NCBI RefSeq assembly: GCF_036010325.1
Contig: NZ_CP108549.1
Location: 3,286,001 to 3,350,000, forward strand
Origin: Streptomyces sp. NBC_01210
GTDB taxonomy: Bacteria; Actinomycetota; Actinomycetes; Streptomycetales; Streptomycetaceae
Direction of reading: 5' to 3'
DNA length: 64,000 nucleotides
Shown here: one piece after another, positions 51,685-62,220 of the stretch
How positions within the stretch are numbered: the stretch's first letter is position 1
How the letters are laid out: every line of letters starts with the position of its first letter
Position numbers and translations under genes: made by a program
The notes under the pieces: generated by a model
What the model was told of the DNA's origin: nothing
Seen by the model: only the letters and a program-made list of their open reading frames with translations
The model's database searches: none

Positions 51685-54470
51685 GCGGAACCTCCGATCA
51701 GGGTGAGGAAGGCGTCCTCCAGGCGGCGATGCGGGCCGACACCCGTCAATGGCACGTCCAGCCGGACGAGTTCGGCGATCATGCCGGTGGCGGTGGCTCC
51801 GTCGAGGCGTACGAGCAGTCCTTCGTCCGTACGGGACGCGGAACCGATACCCGGCAGTGCGGCGATCTTCTCGATCAACGGCTCCGGCACGCCCTCCGTC
51901 GTGGTGACCAGCAGGGTGTCGCTCTCGCCGGTGATCTCCGCGACCGGTCCTGCCTGCACCAGCCGCCCGCGGTCCATGACCACCAGATGCGTGCAGGACT
52001 GCTCGACCTCTGACAGAAGGTGGCTGGAGACGATGACGGTCCGGCCTGCGGCCGCGTACCGGATCATCACGTCCCTCATCTCGCGGATCTGCGGCGGGTC
52101 GAGGCCGTTCGTCGGCTCGTCGAGGATGAGCAGATCCGGCATGCCGAGCATGGCCTGAGCGATGGCGAGGCGCTGGCGCATGCCCTGCGAGTAGGTGCGT
52201 ACGGCGCGGGCGAGGGCATCGCCGAGGCCGGCGATCGCCAGGGCCTCCTCGATATGCGCGTCGCTCGCGGGGCGGCCGGTGGCCCGCCAGTACAGCTCCA
52301 GGTTGTCGCGTCCCGAAAGATGCGGCAGGAAGCCCGCACCCTCGACGAACGCGCCGACCCGGGAGAGGACCGGTGCGCCGGGCCTGATGGCGTGGCCGAA
52401 GACACGGATCTCGCCGTCGTCCGGCCGGATGAGACCCATCAGCATGCGCAGGGTGGTGGTCTTGCCCGCGCCGTTGGGGCCGAGGAGGCCGAGTACCTGG
52501 CCCTTCTCGACGCGGAAGGAGAGCTCCCGTACGGCGTACCGGTCGGCGGACCTGGAGTACCGCTTGGTCAACCCGGTGATCTGCAGGGGCACTTCGGCGA
52601 GCTCGGGGTCGGGTGCCGGAGCGACCGCACGGCGACGGGCGGTGATCAGCAGGCCCGCCGCCAGCAGGGCGCCCGTGGCAGGGAGGACCCAGGTCCACCA
52701 GGGCAGTCCCGCGGCCTGCGTCTTCACGGCGGGCGCCGTGGGCACAGCCAGTGCGCCGTTGCCGAGGAGTTCGACGGTGTACGCGGCAGGGGCGGCCGGA
52801 GACGCATAGCCGAGGTCGGTCGCGGACAGGACCAGGCGCAGCCGGTGCCCGGCGTCCACCTCGTGGTCGACGGCCGGCAGGGTCAGCTCGACGTCCTTGC
52901 CCTGCTCGGCACCCTCGACCCGGACCGGCGCGACGAGCTGGGACGGCAGCACCTGCTCACGGCCGTTGGGCCCGACGTCGTACACCTTCCCGAACAGGAC
53001 CGCTTCGCCCCTGTTCGAGGTCACCTTGAGCCTGACGGTCGGCGAGCCGGTGATCCGCAGCGACTCGGCCAGCGGCGCGGAGTCGAAGCGCGCGAACTGT
53101 CCGGGGAAGTCCAGGGAGAGTCCGAGGCCGAGAGAGGAGAGCTGGGTGAGACCGCCGCTGAGGCCGGGGACGGCCGAGATGGCGGGCGGGTTGGCGCCGG
53201 CCGGATTGGCGAAGGTCTGCGCGCGGCCGTTGAGCGTGACCGGTCGCGCGCCGCTGCCGAGCCCCGGATAGCCGTTGCCGGTCGCGCCGCGCAGCAGGGC
53301 CTGACCGTCGGTGGAGTCGACGCCTCCGGTCCGGCTGACGCGGAAGGCGGGCCCGGTGTCCACGCCCTTGTCCTGCTTGAGATACCGGTTGAACCAGTCG
53401 CTGATACGGCCCTCGACGCGGCCGGTCTCCCGGTCGCCGCCGTCGTGGCCGCCCGCGATCCAGTCGACGGAGACGGGCGCGCCGTTCGCGCTGATCTTCT
53501 TCGCCATGGCGTCGGCGTGCGTGAGCGGGAAGAGCGAGTCGGCCTGGCCCTGCACGATGAGCGCGGGCACCTTGATGCGGTCGCCGACGGCGGAGGGGCT
53601 GCGGGCTTCGAGGAGCGTACGGGCGGCGGCGTCGGGCCTTCCGGCGACGGCGACGCGCTCGTACATGGCGCAGAGCGCAGGCTCGAAGCGCCCGCAGCCG
53701 CTCGGGTCGGCGGGGACCGCGGCACCGGCCGCCTTGGCCTTGGCCGGATCCGCCTTGGCCGCGTCGCCGTGCGCCGCCGCCCGACCCGCCGGTGCGTCCG
53801 GTGCGGACTCATCGGCCGGGGGTTCCGAGCCCGTACCCGCCACCGAACCCGCCGAGCCCGTCGAGCCGGTCGAGAAGAAGATCCCGGCCCAGAGCTTCTT
53901 GAAGACACCGTTCGGGAAGAGTGCGTCGGCCAGGTTCCAGTAGGTGATCTGGGGTGCGATCGCGTCGACCCGCTTGTCGTAGCCGGCCGCGAGGAGCGAG
54001 ATCGCCCCGCCGTACGAGGCGCCGGTGACACCCACGCGCGGATCGCCGTCCGCATCCAGCTGTACCTCGGGACGCTCCGCCAGCCAGTCGATCAGCCGCG
54101 AGACGTCCTTGACCTCGAAGTCCGGGTCGTTGAGCCCGATCTTCCCGGTGGAATCGCCGAAGCCGCGGGCGGACCAGGTCAGCACGGCGTATCCGTCGCG
54201 GGCCAACTGCTCGGCCTGGGCGCGTACATCGTCCTTGCTGCCGCCGAAGCCGTGCCCGAGGAGAACGGCGGGCCTGCGGTCCTTGCCGCCCGTCGTGAAG
54301 TAGGAGGTGTCGATCCTCGCCCCGGGCATCTCCTGCACCCGGTCCTCACGGTGCACAGACGGTGCGCTGTCATCAGCGACCGCGGTCCAGGTGCCCGCGC
54401 CGCCGAGGACGGCGAAGGCGGCGACGCCTGCGAGCCATCGGCCGCGCGGCCGGGGAAGTCGGATCTGCAT
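51681..54470 (-). CDS. fusion: secreted alpha/beta hydrolase + membrane helix + ABC ATPase
   Basis: The 929-residue protein joins two activities. Residues about 8-32 form a signal anchor. An alpha/beta hydrolase of the CocE/X-Pro dipeptidyl-peptidase type follows (about 40-390), with Ser152 in TGASYGG, Asp311 in VQGQADSLF and His342 in AGGHDGG. A C-terminal jelly-roll domain (about 430-575, ESLRITGSPTVRLKV) is usual for that class. A membrane helix (about 585-608) leads to a cytoplasmic ABC ATPase (about 625-870): Walker A GPNGAGKTT, signature YSQGMRQRLAIAQ, Walker B LLILDEPTNGLD. The topology puts the hydrolase outside and the ATPase inside. No frameshift is needed. Confidence 0.93.
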   Translation of the reverse strand: MQIRLPRPRGRWLAGVAAFAVLGGAGTWTAVADDSAPSVHREDRVQEMPGARIDTSYFTTGGKDRRPAVLLGHGFGGSKDDVRAQAEQLARDGYAVLTWSARGFGDSTGKIGLNDPDFEVKDVSRLIDWLAERPEVQLDADGDPRVGVTGASYGGAISLLAAGYDKRVDAIAPQITYWNLADALFPNGVFKKLWAGIFFSTGSTGSAGSVAGTGSEPPADESAPDAPAGRAAAHGDAAKADPAKAKAAGAAVPADPSGCGRFEPALCAMYERVAVAGRPDAAARTLLEARSPSAVGDRIKVPALIVQGQADSLFPLTHADAMAKKISANGAPVSVDWIAGGHDGGDRETGRVEGRISDWFNRYLKQDKGVDTGPAFRVSRTGGVDSTDGQALLRGATGNGYPGLGSGARPVTLNGRAQTFANPAGANPPAISAVPGLSGGLTQLSSLGLGLSLDFPGQFARFDSAPLAESLRITGSPTVRLKVTSNRGEAVLFGKVYDVGPNGREQVLPSQLVAPVRVEGAEQGKDVELTLPAVDHEVDAGHRLRLVLSATDLGYASPAAPAAYTVELLGNGALAVPTAPAVKTQAAGLPWWTWVLPATGALLAAGLLITARRRAVAPAPDPELAEVPLQITGLTKRYSRSADRYAVRELSFRVEKGQVLGLLGPNGAGKTTTLRMLMGLIRPDDGEIRVFGHAIRPGAPVLSRVGAFVEGAGFLPHLSGRDNLELYWRATGRPASDAHIEEALAIAGLGDALARAVRTYSQGMRQRLAIAQAMLGMPDLLILDEPTNGLDPPQIREMRDVMIRYAAAGRTVIVSSHLLSEVEQSCTHLVVMDRGRLVQAGPVAEITGESDTLLVTTTEGVPEPLIEKIAALPGIGSASRTDEGLLVRLDGATATGMIAELVRLDVPLTGVGPHRRLEDAFLTLIGGSA

Positions 54471-54550
54471 GCTTGAAACCCTAAGCGGATCCCCTGTGCC
54501 GTCTCGGCTGCCGCCAGGGGGAACTCACGAGCCTCCGCAAGTAGTACGGA

Positions 54551-54565
54551 GTACGGTCGCCGTAC
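54551..54565. promoter_or_regulatory. palindrome between divergent fusion-exporter and GNAT genes
   Basis: GTACGG-TCG-CCGTAC is a perfect 6-3-6 dyad, preceded by a further TACGGA copy. It lies about 80 bp before the fusion-gene start and 38 bp before the acetyltransferase start, and may regulate either. Confidence 0.5.
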
Positions 54566-54603
54566 ACCAGACGCGGTATGCGCCCCTGGGGGAAGGGACC
54601 CGC

Positions 54604-55032
54604 ATGGACCTCCAAATGGACATCCGGCGCGCGACGACCGTGTCCGAGCTCATCGCGGCCGAGCATCTCTACGACGGACCCGCCCGGGCGGAGTGGGCCG
54701 AGCGTTTCCTTGCCGCCGCCGGGCATCTGATGCTGATCGCGTACGTCGACGGGGCGCCGGCCGGGATGGTCTCCGGCATCGAGATGCTCCACCCCGACAA
54801 GGGCACGGAGATGTGCCTGTACGAGCTGTCGGTGGACACGGCGTACCGCAGACGCGGTATCGGGCGGGCGCTGACCGAGGCGCTGATCGAGGTGGCGCGG
54901 GAGCGGGGCTGCTACGACATGTGGGTCGGCGTGGACACGGACAACGACCCGGCGCTGGCGACGTACCGGTCGGCAGGGGCGGCGGACGACGGGGTGTTCG
55001 CGATGCTCACCTGGGAGTTGCCCGCCTGCTAG
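54604..55032 (+). CDS. GNAT-family N-acetyltransferase
   Basis: I chose ATG 54604, with GGAAGGG upstream; the longer frame overlaps the divergent gene. The 142-residue GNAT protein has the acetyl-CoA pyrophosphate loop RRRGIGRAL near 84, preceded by the beta-4 strand MCLYELSVDTAYR. The end reads CYDMWVGVDTDNDPALATYRSAGA. It resembles aminoglycoside 3-N-acetyltransferase type I (AAC(3)-I-like) proteins, but the substrate cannot be set from sequence alone. Resistance is possible but unproven. Confidence 0.9.
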   Translation: MDLQMDIRRATTVSELIAAEHLYDGPARAEWAERFLAAAGHLMLIAYVDGAPAGMVSGIEMLHPDKGTEMCLYELSVDTAYRRRGIGRALTEALIEVARERGCYDMWVGVDTDNDPALATYRSAGAADDGVFAMLTWELPAC

Positions 55033-55251
55033 CGGACACGTCCGTTGCCCTGGCTGTCCCTTGGGCGGTTTTGCGAGCAACCTCCCGGCCGGACGGGTGT
55101 TCACAATGTGTGGGTCCGTCATGCAGTAAGTGGCGATGCTGTCTTGTTTCGCACATCACGTCACGAGACGCTGGTCAGCGCATATGCAGCTCCTGGCACC
55201 ATGCACTCCCGTACTTGTCCGTTAACGGTCAACGAAAGGTAGGTGCACGAG

Positions 55252-56430
55252 ATGAAAGCCACTGCCCGACGCTTCGGGGCGCTGATACCCGCAATCGCCC
55301 TAGCCGCCGGTCTCCAGTTCGCCACCTCCCCCACCGCGCACAGCGCGCCCATCGGCGATCTTCGTCTCGCTCCCACTGCAACTGCCGTACAGAACAGCTG
55401 GATTGTCGTCCTGAAGGACGGCACCACGCGTGCCGCCGATCTGGGCGTCACGCCGAACCACACCTACCGCAACGCCCTCCAGGGCTTCTCCGCGTCGATG
55501 TCCGACGCAAAGGCCGCAAAACTCTCCGCCGATCCACGCGTGGCGTACGTCCAGCAGAACGCCACGGTCCGCATCAACGAGACCCAGAACAGTGCCACGT
55601 GGGGCATCGACCGCATCGACCAGCGGAATCTGCCGCTGTCGAAGACGTACACCTACAACACCAATGCGTCGAATGTGACCGCGTACATCATCGACACCGG
55701 GATCCGCACCTCCCACAGCGAGTTCGGCGGCCGCGCGAGCGTCGGCACGGACACGGTGGGCGGCGGCCAGAACGGCCAGGACTGCAACGGCCACGGCACG
55801 CATGTCGCCGGCACGGTCGGTGGCAAGACGTACGGCGTCGCCAAGGGCGTCAAGCTCGTGGCCGTACGCGTCCTGGACTGCCAGGGCTCCGGTACAACGG
55901 CCGGGGTCATCGCAGGCATCGACTGGGTGACCGCGAACGCGAAGAAGCCGGCCGTGGCGAACATGAGCCTGGGCGGTGGCGCGGACGCGGCGCTGGACAA
56001 CGCGGTGAAGAAGTCCATCGCATCGGGCGTGAGCTACTCGATTGCCGCGGGCAATGGCAACTTCCTCGGTCTGCCGATGAACGCGTGCAACTACTCGCCG
56101 GCCCGCGTCCCCGAGGCGATCACGGTCGGCGCGACGGACAACACGGACCGGCGGGCGTCGTTCTCCAACTACGGCACCTGCCTGGATCTGTTCGCGCCGG
56201 GCGTGAACATCACCTCATCGTGGAAGGACAGCGACACGGCGACGAACACGATCTCCGGCACCTCGATGGCCACCCCGCACACAGCGGGCGTCGCGGCGCT
56301 GTATCTGGCGACCCACGCCACGGCGACCCCGGTTCAGGTCCGGGACGCGCTGGTGAACGGCGCGACGAGCGGCAAGGTCCAGGACCCGCGGACGGGTTCG
56401 CCGAACAAGCTGCTGCATTCGCTGTTCTAG
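55252..56430 (+). CDS. secreted subtilisin-like serine protease (S8, proteinase-K type)
   Basis: ATG 55252 lies eight bases after AGGTAGG; GTG 55243 is in frame but overlaps the site. The 392-residue preproprotein has a signal peptide (about 1-34). An inhibitor I9 propeptide follows (about 45-115, NSWIVVLKDGTTRA...ADPRVAYVQQN). The catalytic domain has Asp148 (YIIDTGIR), His181 (GHGTHVAG) and Ser338 (SGTSMATPH). Cys pairs match the proteinase-K-like subfamily. It should be secreted and self-process to a protease of about 28 kDa. It ends at three direct repeats and a large hairpin. Confidence 0.95.
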   Translation: MKATARRFGALIPAIALAAGLQFATSPTAHSAPIGDLRLAPTATAVQNSWIVVLKDGTTRAADLGVTPNHTYRNALQGFSASMSDAKAAKLSADPRVAYVQQNATVRINETQNSATWGIDRIDQRNLPLSKTYTYNTNASNVTAYIIDTGIRTSHSEFGGRASVGTDTVGGGQNGQDCNGHGTHVAGTVGGKTYGVAKGVKLVAVRVLDCQGSGTTAGVIAGIDWVTANAKKPAVANMSLGGGADAALDNAVKKSIASGVSYSIAAGNGNFLGLPMNACNYSPARVPEAITVGATDNTDRRASFSNYGTCLDLFAPGVNITSSWKDSDTATNTISGTSMATPHTAGVAALYLATHATATPVQVRDALVNGATSGKVQDPRTGSPNKLLHSLF

Positions 56431-56474
56431 CCGATCCGTTCCAGCCGATCCGTTCCAGCCGATACGGTGTTCCA
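56430..56474. repeat. 14-bp direct repeats after the protease gene
   Basis: gccgatccgttcca occurs at 56430-56443 and 56444-56457, followed by a diverged third copy with an insertion (to about 56474). They lie just before the terminator. Confidence 0.85.
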
Positions 56475-56486
56475 GCTGAGCTGCTG

Positions 56487-56533
56487 CTGCCCGAGGAGCT
56501 CCTGCCCATCCGGGCAGGGCGCTCCTCGGGCAG
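56487..56533 (+). terminator. large two-tier terminator hairpin
   Basis: A perfect 13-bp outer stem (CTGCCCGAGGAGC / GCTCCTCGGGCAG) encloses a perfect 7-bp inner stem (CCTGCCC-ATCC-GGGCAGG). It stands between convergent genes and can act on both. Confidence 0.92.
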
Positions 56534-56572
56534 TAGCCTGCTCGCCACGTTTTCTGCCGGCTTGTCCTGCGC

Positions 56573-57376
56573 CTACAGCGACTCCGAATGGTCAGGACTT
56601 GAGCAGGGTCGTGCGGACTTGCACCAGAAACCCACCTCGCGGCGGGCCGGCCGGGTGAGCGTGATGTGGCGTACGAGCTGGTGGAAGCAGGCCATGGTCG
56701 CGATGGCGGGGAGAGCGGCGACGCCCGCTCCACTGAGGGTCCTGGGCGCCGCGGCGATGCACGTAAGCGCGGCGAGCACACAGAAGAACAGGGCGATGGC
56801 CCAGGCGTGGGGAGCGCGGCGGCGGTGCAGCGTGGCTCGCAGGATCGAGAGCGACGCGACCGTCCATGGTCCGTACACCAGCGCCGGCCACCAGGGCGAA
56901 AGACTGTACGCGGCACCAGGGGCAGCGGCATGCCGCAGGATTTCGTGAGTGAGCAGGCACCCGAGGACGCTCACGACGGCAATGATGACCACACTCACCG
57001 TTGCGATGGCGTAGTTCAGGGACTGGTTGCGGACGAGCTTCCACGCTCTCGGCTTCACCTTGTGCATCGGGCGCCGGCGGTGGCAGGACGGGCCGATCGT
57101 TGGGGGCCGCCGCAGGTCCATTGCGGGCGGCGGCAGTTCCACGGGGTCGGGCGTTTCCTGCAGCAGCTGCGTCAGTTCGACGTCCGGTTCCCAGCGCCCC
57201 TGCAGGACGTCGAGGTCCGGAGCAGAGAATGGTTCCTGCCCGAACGCGGAACCGTAGCCGTTCCACTGGTCGGCGGAACTGTAACCGTCCCACTGACCGG
57301 AGAGGGCTGCGTACGCGTCGTCGTACTGCTCAGCAGGAGTGCCGTACGCCCCGAAGTGGTCATGCCTGTCATACAT
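56573..57376 (-). CDS. DUF2637-like membrane protein
   Basis: I chose ATG 57376 behind GGTAGGAA; the longer frame has no site. The 267-residue protein begins with an acidic Tyr/Gly/Ser-rich cytoplasmic part (about 1-100). Four membrane helices follow between about 120 and 245 (YAIATVSVVIIAVVSVLGCL, WWPALVYGPWTVASLSIL, AWAIALFFCVLAALTCIAAA, VAALPAIATMACFHQLV). This is the pattern of the DUF2637 family, members of which include plasmid-spread proteins (SpdB) and chromosomal copies. No conjugation genes are near. Its function is unknown. Confidence 0.82.
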   Translation of the reverse strand: MYDRHDHFGAYGTPAEQYDDAYAALSGQWDGYSSADQWNGYGSAFGQEPFSAPDLDVLQGRWEPDVELTQLLQETPDPVELPPPAMDLRRPPTIGPSCHRRRPMHKVKPRAWKLVRNQSLNYAIATVSVVIIAVVSVLGCLLTHEILRHAAAPGAAYSLSPWWPALVYGPWTVASLSILRATLHRRRAPHAWAIALFFCVLAALTCIAAAPRTLSGAGVAALPAIATMACFHQLVRHITLTRPARREVGFWCKSARPCSSPDHSESL

Positions 57377-57468
57377 GTGATTCCTACCGTGGACGATGTC
57401 CAGTGGTGGTGGCAATTGCGGCTCCGGCAGGGGGCCGCGGCGGAAGTGTGCGACCCCATGCGGGGCGG

Positions 57469-57702
57469 TCACGCGGGGAAGCGGCGGGTGTAATCGGCCT
57501 GGATCAGGTCCATGGCCGCCATGAAGTCCGCCAGTTCCGCGGTGCACTCCCGCGGGCGGACGAGAGCGACGGCACCTTCCCTACTGGTGCACATGGGCCA
57601 CAGAGACAATCCCTCGGCACGTGGGTTGAGCGACTTGGGCTGTGAAGTTGGCGTGGTCACAGCCCTCTCAACGACGAACGCGCCCCCATCGCTATCGGCC
57701 AC
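57469..57702 (-). CDS. small hypothetical protein
   Basis: GTG 57702 starts a 77-residue soluble protein: ADSDGGAFVVERAVTTPTSQ, then LNPRAEGLSLWPMCTSREG and AELADFMAAMDLIQADYTRR. No ribosome-binding site is visible, so the mRNA may be leaderless. Internal ATG near MCTSREG is another start. I recognise no domain. The gene lies 92 bp upstream of the DUF2637 gene on the same strand. Confidence 0.5.
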   Translation of the reverse strand: MADSDGGAFVVERAVTTPTSQPKSLNPRAEGLSLWPMCTSREGAVALVRPRECTAELADFMAAMDLIQADYTRRFPA

Positions 57703-57835
57703 ACGAATGAACCAATAAATAGGAAATGGGTGAAATATACAGTCCACGGCGCGTCGACGACCCCGAAGTGCCGTCGCACATGAAGTGCGGGCGCGCCGCT
57801 GTGGGCGAGTTGGCCGCGCCGTACGGAGAAGGCGC

Positions 57836-57867
57836 GGCCCGTACGGATGCAGAATTCCGTACGGGCC
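57836..57867 (-). terminator. terminator at the end of the iol operon
   Basis: GGCCCGTACGGA, an 8-base loop and TCCGTACGGGCC form a perfect 12-bp stem, 23 bp past the mmsA stop codon. Confidence 0.9.
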
Positions 57868-57889
57868 CGGTGCCTGTCGACTGTTGCTG

Positions 57890-59389
<1,500 letters not shown>

Positions 59390-59400
59390 TTCGTGCTCCT

Positions 59401-61323
59401 TCAGAGATGGCGGCGTCGGGCTGCGACTTGCCGGTCGTACTCCTTCCGGGCCTTGACCGCCGACGGGCGGGTCGCGGTCTCAGCCACCGGAACATCCCAC
59501 CACGCCTGCGCCGGAGGCGCGCCCGACACAGTGTCTGCCGTTTCGGTCTCGACGTAGACACATGTGGGAACGTCCGCCTCACGCGCCACAGAGAGCGCTT
59601 CGTGCAGGTCACGCACCGTCTTGGCCCGGATCACACGCATTCCGAGCGAGGCTGCGTTGGCGGCCAGGTCGACGGGGAGCGGAGCCCCGGTGTACGTACC
59701 GTCCAAGGCCCGGTAGCGGTAGGCGGTGCCGAAGCGCTCCGCGCCGACCGACTCGGACAGGCCGCCGATCGAGGCGTATCCGTGGTTCTGCAGGATGACG
59801 ACCTTGATAGGGATGTTCTCCTGCACGGCTGTCACGATTTCGGTGGGATTCATCAGATACGTACCGTCGCCGACGAGAGCCCAGACGGGTCGGCCCGGCG
59901 CGGCCATCGCGACGCCGATGGCCGCGGGGATCTCGTAGCCCATGCAGGAGTAGCCGTACTCGACGTGGTACTGGTCGGCCGAACGGGCGCGCCACAGCTT
60001 GTGCAGGTCGCCGGGGAGCGAGCCCGCGGCGTTGATCACGATGTCGTCCCCGGTGACCAGAGTGTCAAGTGCGCCGAGCACCTGCGGCTGAGTGGGGTGG
60101 ACATCCGGGTCGTCGGCCTCGTACGCGGCGTCGACGCGGTACTCCCAGCGCTCCTTGTCGTCGGCGTACTCCGTCTCGTACGCGGGCTCGACGTGCATAC
60201 GCGAGCCCAGCGCGGCGGCGAGCTCGTCCAGCGCTGTCCGGGCGTCCGCGACCAGGGAGAGACCGGCCATCTTGTGGGCGTCGAAGGAGGTGATGTTGAG
60301 GTTCAGGAAGCGGACGGCCGGGTGCTGGAAGAGGGTCGCGGAAGCGGTCGAGAAGTCGGACCAGCGGGTGCCGACACCGATCACCAGATCCGCGGTACGG
60401 GCCAGCTCGTCGGCGGTCGCGGTGCCGGTGTGGCCGATGCCGCCGACGTCGCAGGGGTGGTCGTACGGAAGCGAGCCCTTGCCGGCCTGGGTGGAGGCGA
60501 CCGGGATGCCGGTCACCTCGGCGAAGGCCCGCAGCGCCTCCTCGGCCTCGCTGTGGTGAACACCGCCGCCCGCGACGATCAAGGGGCGGCGGGCGGCACT
60601 CACCGCGCGGCGCGCCGCGTCCAGCGCGCCCAGGTCGGGCCGCGGGCGGCACACCTGCCAGACGCGCTCGGCGAAGAAGTCCTCCGGCCAGTCGTACGCC
60701 TCGGCCTGCACATCCTGCGGCAGCGCGAGCGTGACCGCACCGGTCTCGGCCGGGTCGGCGAGCACACGCATCGCCTGCAGCGCCGCCGGAATCAGCGCCT
60801 CGGGACGGGTGACACGGTCGAAGTAGCGGGAGACGGGGCGCAGGGCGTCATTGACCGACACATCGCCCGCGTAGGGGACTTCGAGCTGCTGGAGAACCGG
60901 GTCGGCGGGCCGGGTCGCGAACACATCGCCGGGCAGCAGGAGGACGGGCAGTCGGTTGACGGTGGCTAGCGCGGCGCCGGTGACGAGGTTGGTCGCGCCC
61001 GGGCCGACGGAGGTGGTGACGGCGTGGGCGGAGAGGCGCCGGGACTGGCGGGCGTAGCCGACGGCGGCGTGCACCATGGCCTGTTCGTTGCGGCCCTGGA
61101 AGTACGGCATGGTGGGGCCGGGGGGCGTCTCCCCGGACAGCGCAGTGGCACCGGACTCCAGCAGCGCCTGGCCGAGGCCGGCCACATTGCCGTGGCCGAA
61201 GATGCCCCAGGTGGCGTTGATCAGGCGGTGACGGCGACCGTCGCGCTCGGTGTACTGGCGGGCGAGGAAGGCGACAAGCGCCTGGGCGACGGTGAGTCGG
61301 CGCGTATTCGTTCCCGAACTCAT
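59401..61323 (-). CDS. iolD: 3D-(3,5/4)-trihydroxycyclohexane-1,2-dione hydrolase
   Basis: The 640-residue thiamine-diphosphate enzyme starts at ATG 61323, sharing ATGA with the iolB stop. It begins RRLTVAQALVAFLARQYTERDG. The IolD signature is GIFGHGNVAGLGQAL near 50. The TPP-binding region is WALVGDGTYLMNP...NIPIKVVILQNHGYASIGG (near 495-535). It opens the inositol-derived ring to 5-deoxy-glucuronate. Length matches the family, at about 640 residues. It lies 11 bp upstream of mmsA. Confidence 0.95.
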   Translation of the reverse strand: MSSGTNTRRLTVAQALVAFLARQYTERDGRRHRLINATWGIFGHGNVAGLGQALLESGATALSGETPPGPTMPYFQGRNEQAMVHAAVGYARQSRRLSAHAVTTSVGPGATNLVTGAALATVNRLPVLLLPGDVFATRPADPVLQQLEVPYAGDVSVNDALRPVSRYFDRVTRPEALIPAALQAMRVLADPAETGAVTLALPQDVQAEAYDWPEDFFAERVWQVCRPRPDLGALDAARRAVSAARRPLIVAGGGVHHSEAEEALRAFAEVTGIPVASTQAGKGSLPYDHPCDVGGIGHTGTATADELARTADLVIGVGTRWSDFSTASATLFQHPAVRFLNLNITSFDAHKMAGLSLVADARTALDELAAALGSRMHVEPAYETEYADDKERWEYRVDAAYEADDPDVHPTQPQVLGALDTLVTGDDIVINAAGSLPGDLHKLWRARSADQYHVEYGYSCMGYEIPAAIGVAMAAPGRPVWALVGDGTYLMNPTEIVTAVQENIPIKVVILQNHGYASIGGLSESVGAERFGTAYRYRALDGTYTGAPLPVDLAANAASLGMRVIRAKTVRDLHEALSVAREADVPTCVYVETETADTVSGAPPAQAWWDVPVAETATRPSAVKARKEYDRQVAARRRHL

Positions 61324-62204
61324 TGCTGGCCCTCCTCGGCCTCGTACAGCGGCAGCCGGGGGTCGACGGGCTGCTCCGGCCAGGTGTCGCGGATCCAGCC
61401 GTGGTCGGGGTGGTCGCAGATCAGCCACTCCCTGGTGTCGCCCGGGCCCGCCATCACATTGAGGTAGTACATGTCCCGGCCGGGCGCGGCGATGGACGGG
61501 CCGTGCCAGCCGTCGGGGATGAGGACGGCGTCACCCGTACGGACCTCGGCGAGGATGTCCGTACCGCCCGGCCTCGACGGAGAGACCCGGTGGTAGCCCA
61601 TGCCGCCGCGGTCGATCTCGAAGTAGTAGATCTCCTCGAGCTCGGACTCGACCCCGGGGCGGTGCTCGTCGTGCTTGTGCGGCGGGTACGAGGACCAGTT
61701 GCCGCCGGGCGTGAGCACCTCGACCGCGATGAGCTTGTCGCAGACGAAGGTGTCTGCCGCGGCGAAGTTGTTCACCTGCCGCGAGCAGCTGCCCGAGCCG
61801 CGCAGCTCGACCGGTACCTCCGGCGCGGGGCCGTAGCGAGCGGGGAGTCGGCGCTCGCACTTCGCTCCTGCCAGGGCGAAGCGGCCTCCCGCACCGGAGG
61901 CGATCTGTGCATGGGCATCGCGCGGCACATAGGCGAAGTCCGTCACTCCGCCGAACACGCTTTCCCTGCCCAGCAGTTCAAAGGTCTCGCCTTGTGTGCG
62001 CACTGTGCAACCGCCGGTGAGCGGCAGCACGATCCACTCACTGTCCCCGGCGGCGAGGGAGTGTGAGGCGCCGGGCTCGAGCTCCAGTACACGCAGGCTG
62101 GAGTACCCCCAGCCGGCCTGTTCGGGGTCGATGCGCAGGGCGTAGGGACCACGCGCCGCGGCACCCGCCGGTACGTACAGCTCCTGCAGCTTTTCGTCGC
62201 TCAT
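61320..62204 (-). CDS. iolB: 5-deoxy-glucuronate isomerase
   Basis: The 294-residue bicupin starts at ATG 62204 with GGAGAAGG upstream. The metal-binding cupin motif SYPPHKHDEH supplies His residues, with Glu in ELEEIYYFEI. The end has DGWHGPSIAAPGRDMYYLNVMAGP. It isomerises 5-deoxy-D-glucuronate to 5-dehydro-2-deoxy-D-gluconate. It lies 16 bp after the aldolase gene and overlaps iolD. Confidence 0.95.
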   Translation of the reverse strand: MSDEKLQELYVPAGAAARGPYALRIDPEQAGWGYSSLRVLELEPGASHSLAAGDSEWIVLPLTGGCTVRTQGETFELLGRESVFGGVTDFAYVPRDAHAQIASGAGGRFALAGAKCERRLPARYGPAPEVPVELRGSGSCSRQVNNFAAADTFVCDKLIAVEVLTPGGNWSSYPPHKHDEHRPGVESELEEIYYFEIDRGGMGYHRVSPSRPGGTDILAEVRTGDAVLIPDGWHGPSIAAPGRDMYYLNVMAGPGDTREWLICDHPDHGWIRDTWPEQPVDPRLPLYEAEEGQQ

Positions 62205-62220
62205 GCCTTCTCCGTACCCC

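Noticed and set aside
52020..54476. 818-codon ORF on the plus strand
   Set aside because: It lies antisense to the hydrolase/ABC fusion and has only low-complexity sequence.
54604..55032. aminoglycoside-resistance gene
   Set aside because: The GNAT fold resembles AAC(3)-I enzymes, but this superfamily is too broad to assign resistance, so only GNAT is claimed.
56573..57376. conjugative-plasmid (SpdB) remnant
   Set aside because: The DUF2637-like protein alone does not support a plasmid. No transfer, replication or integrase gene is in the window.
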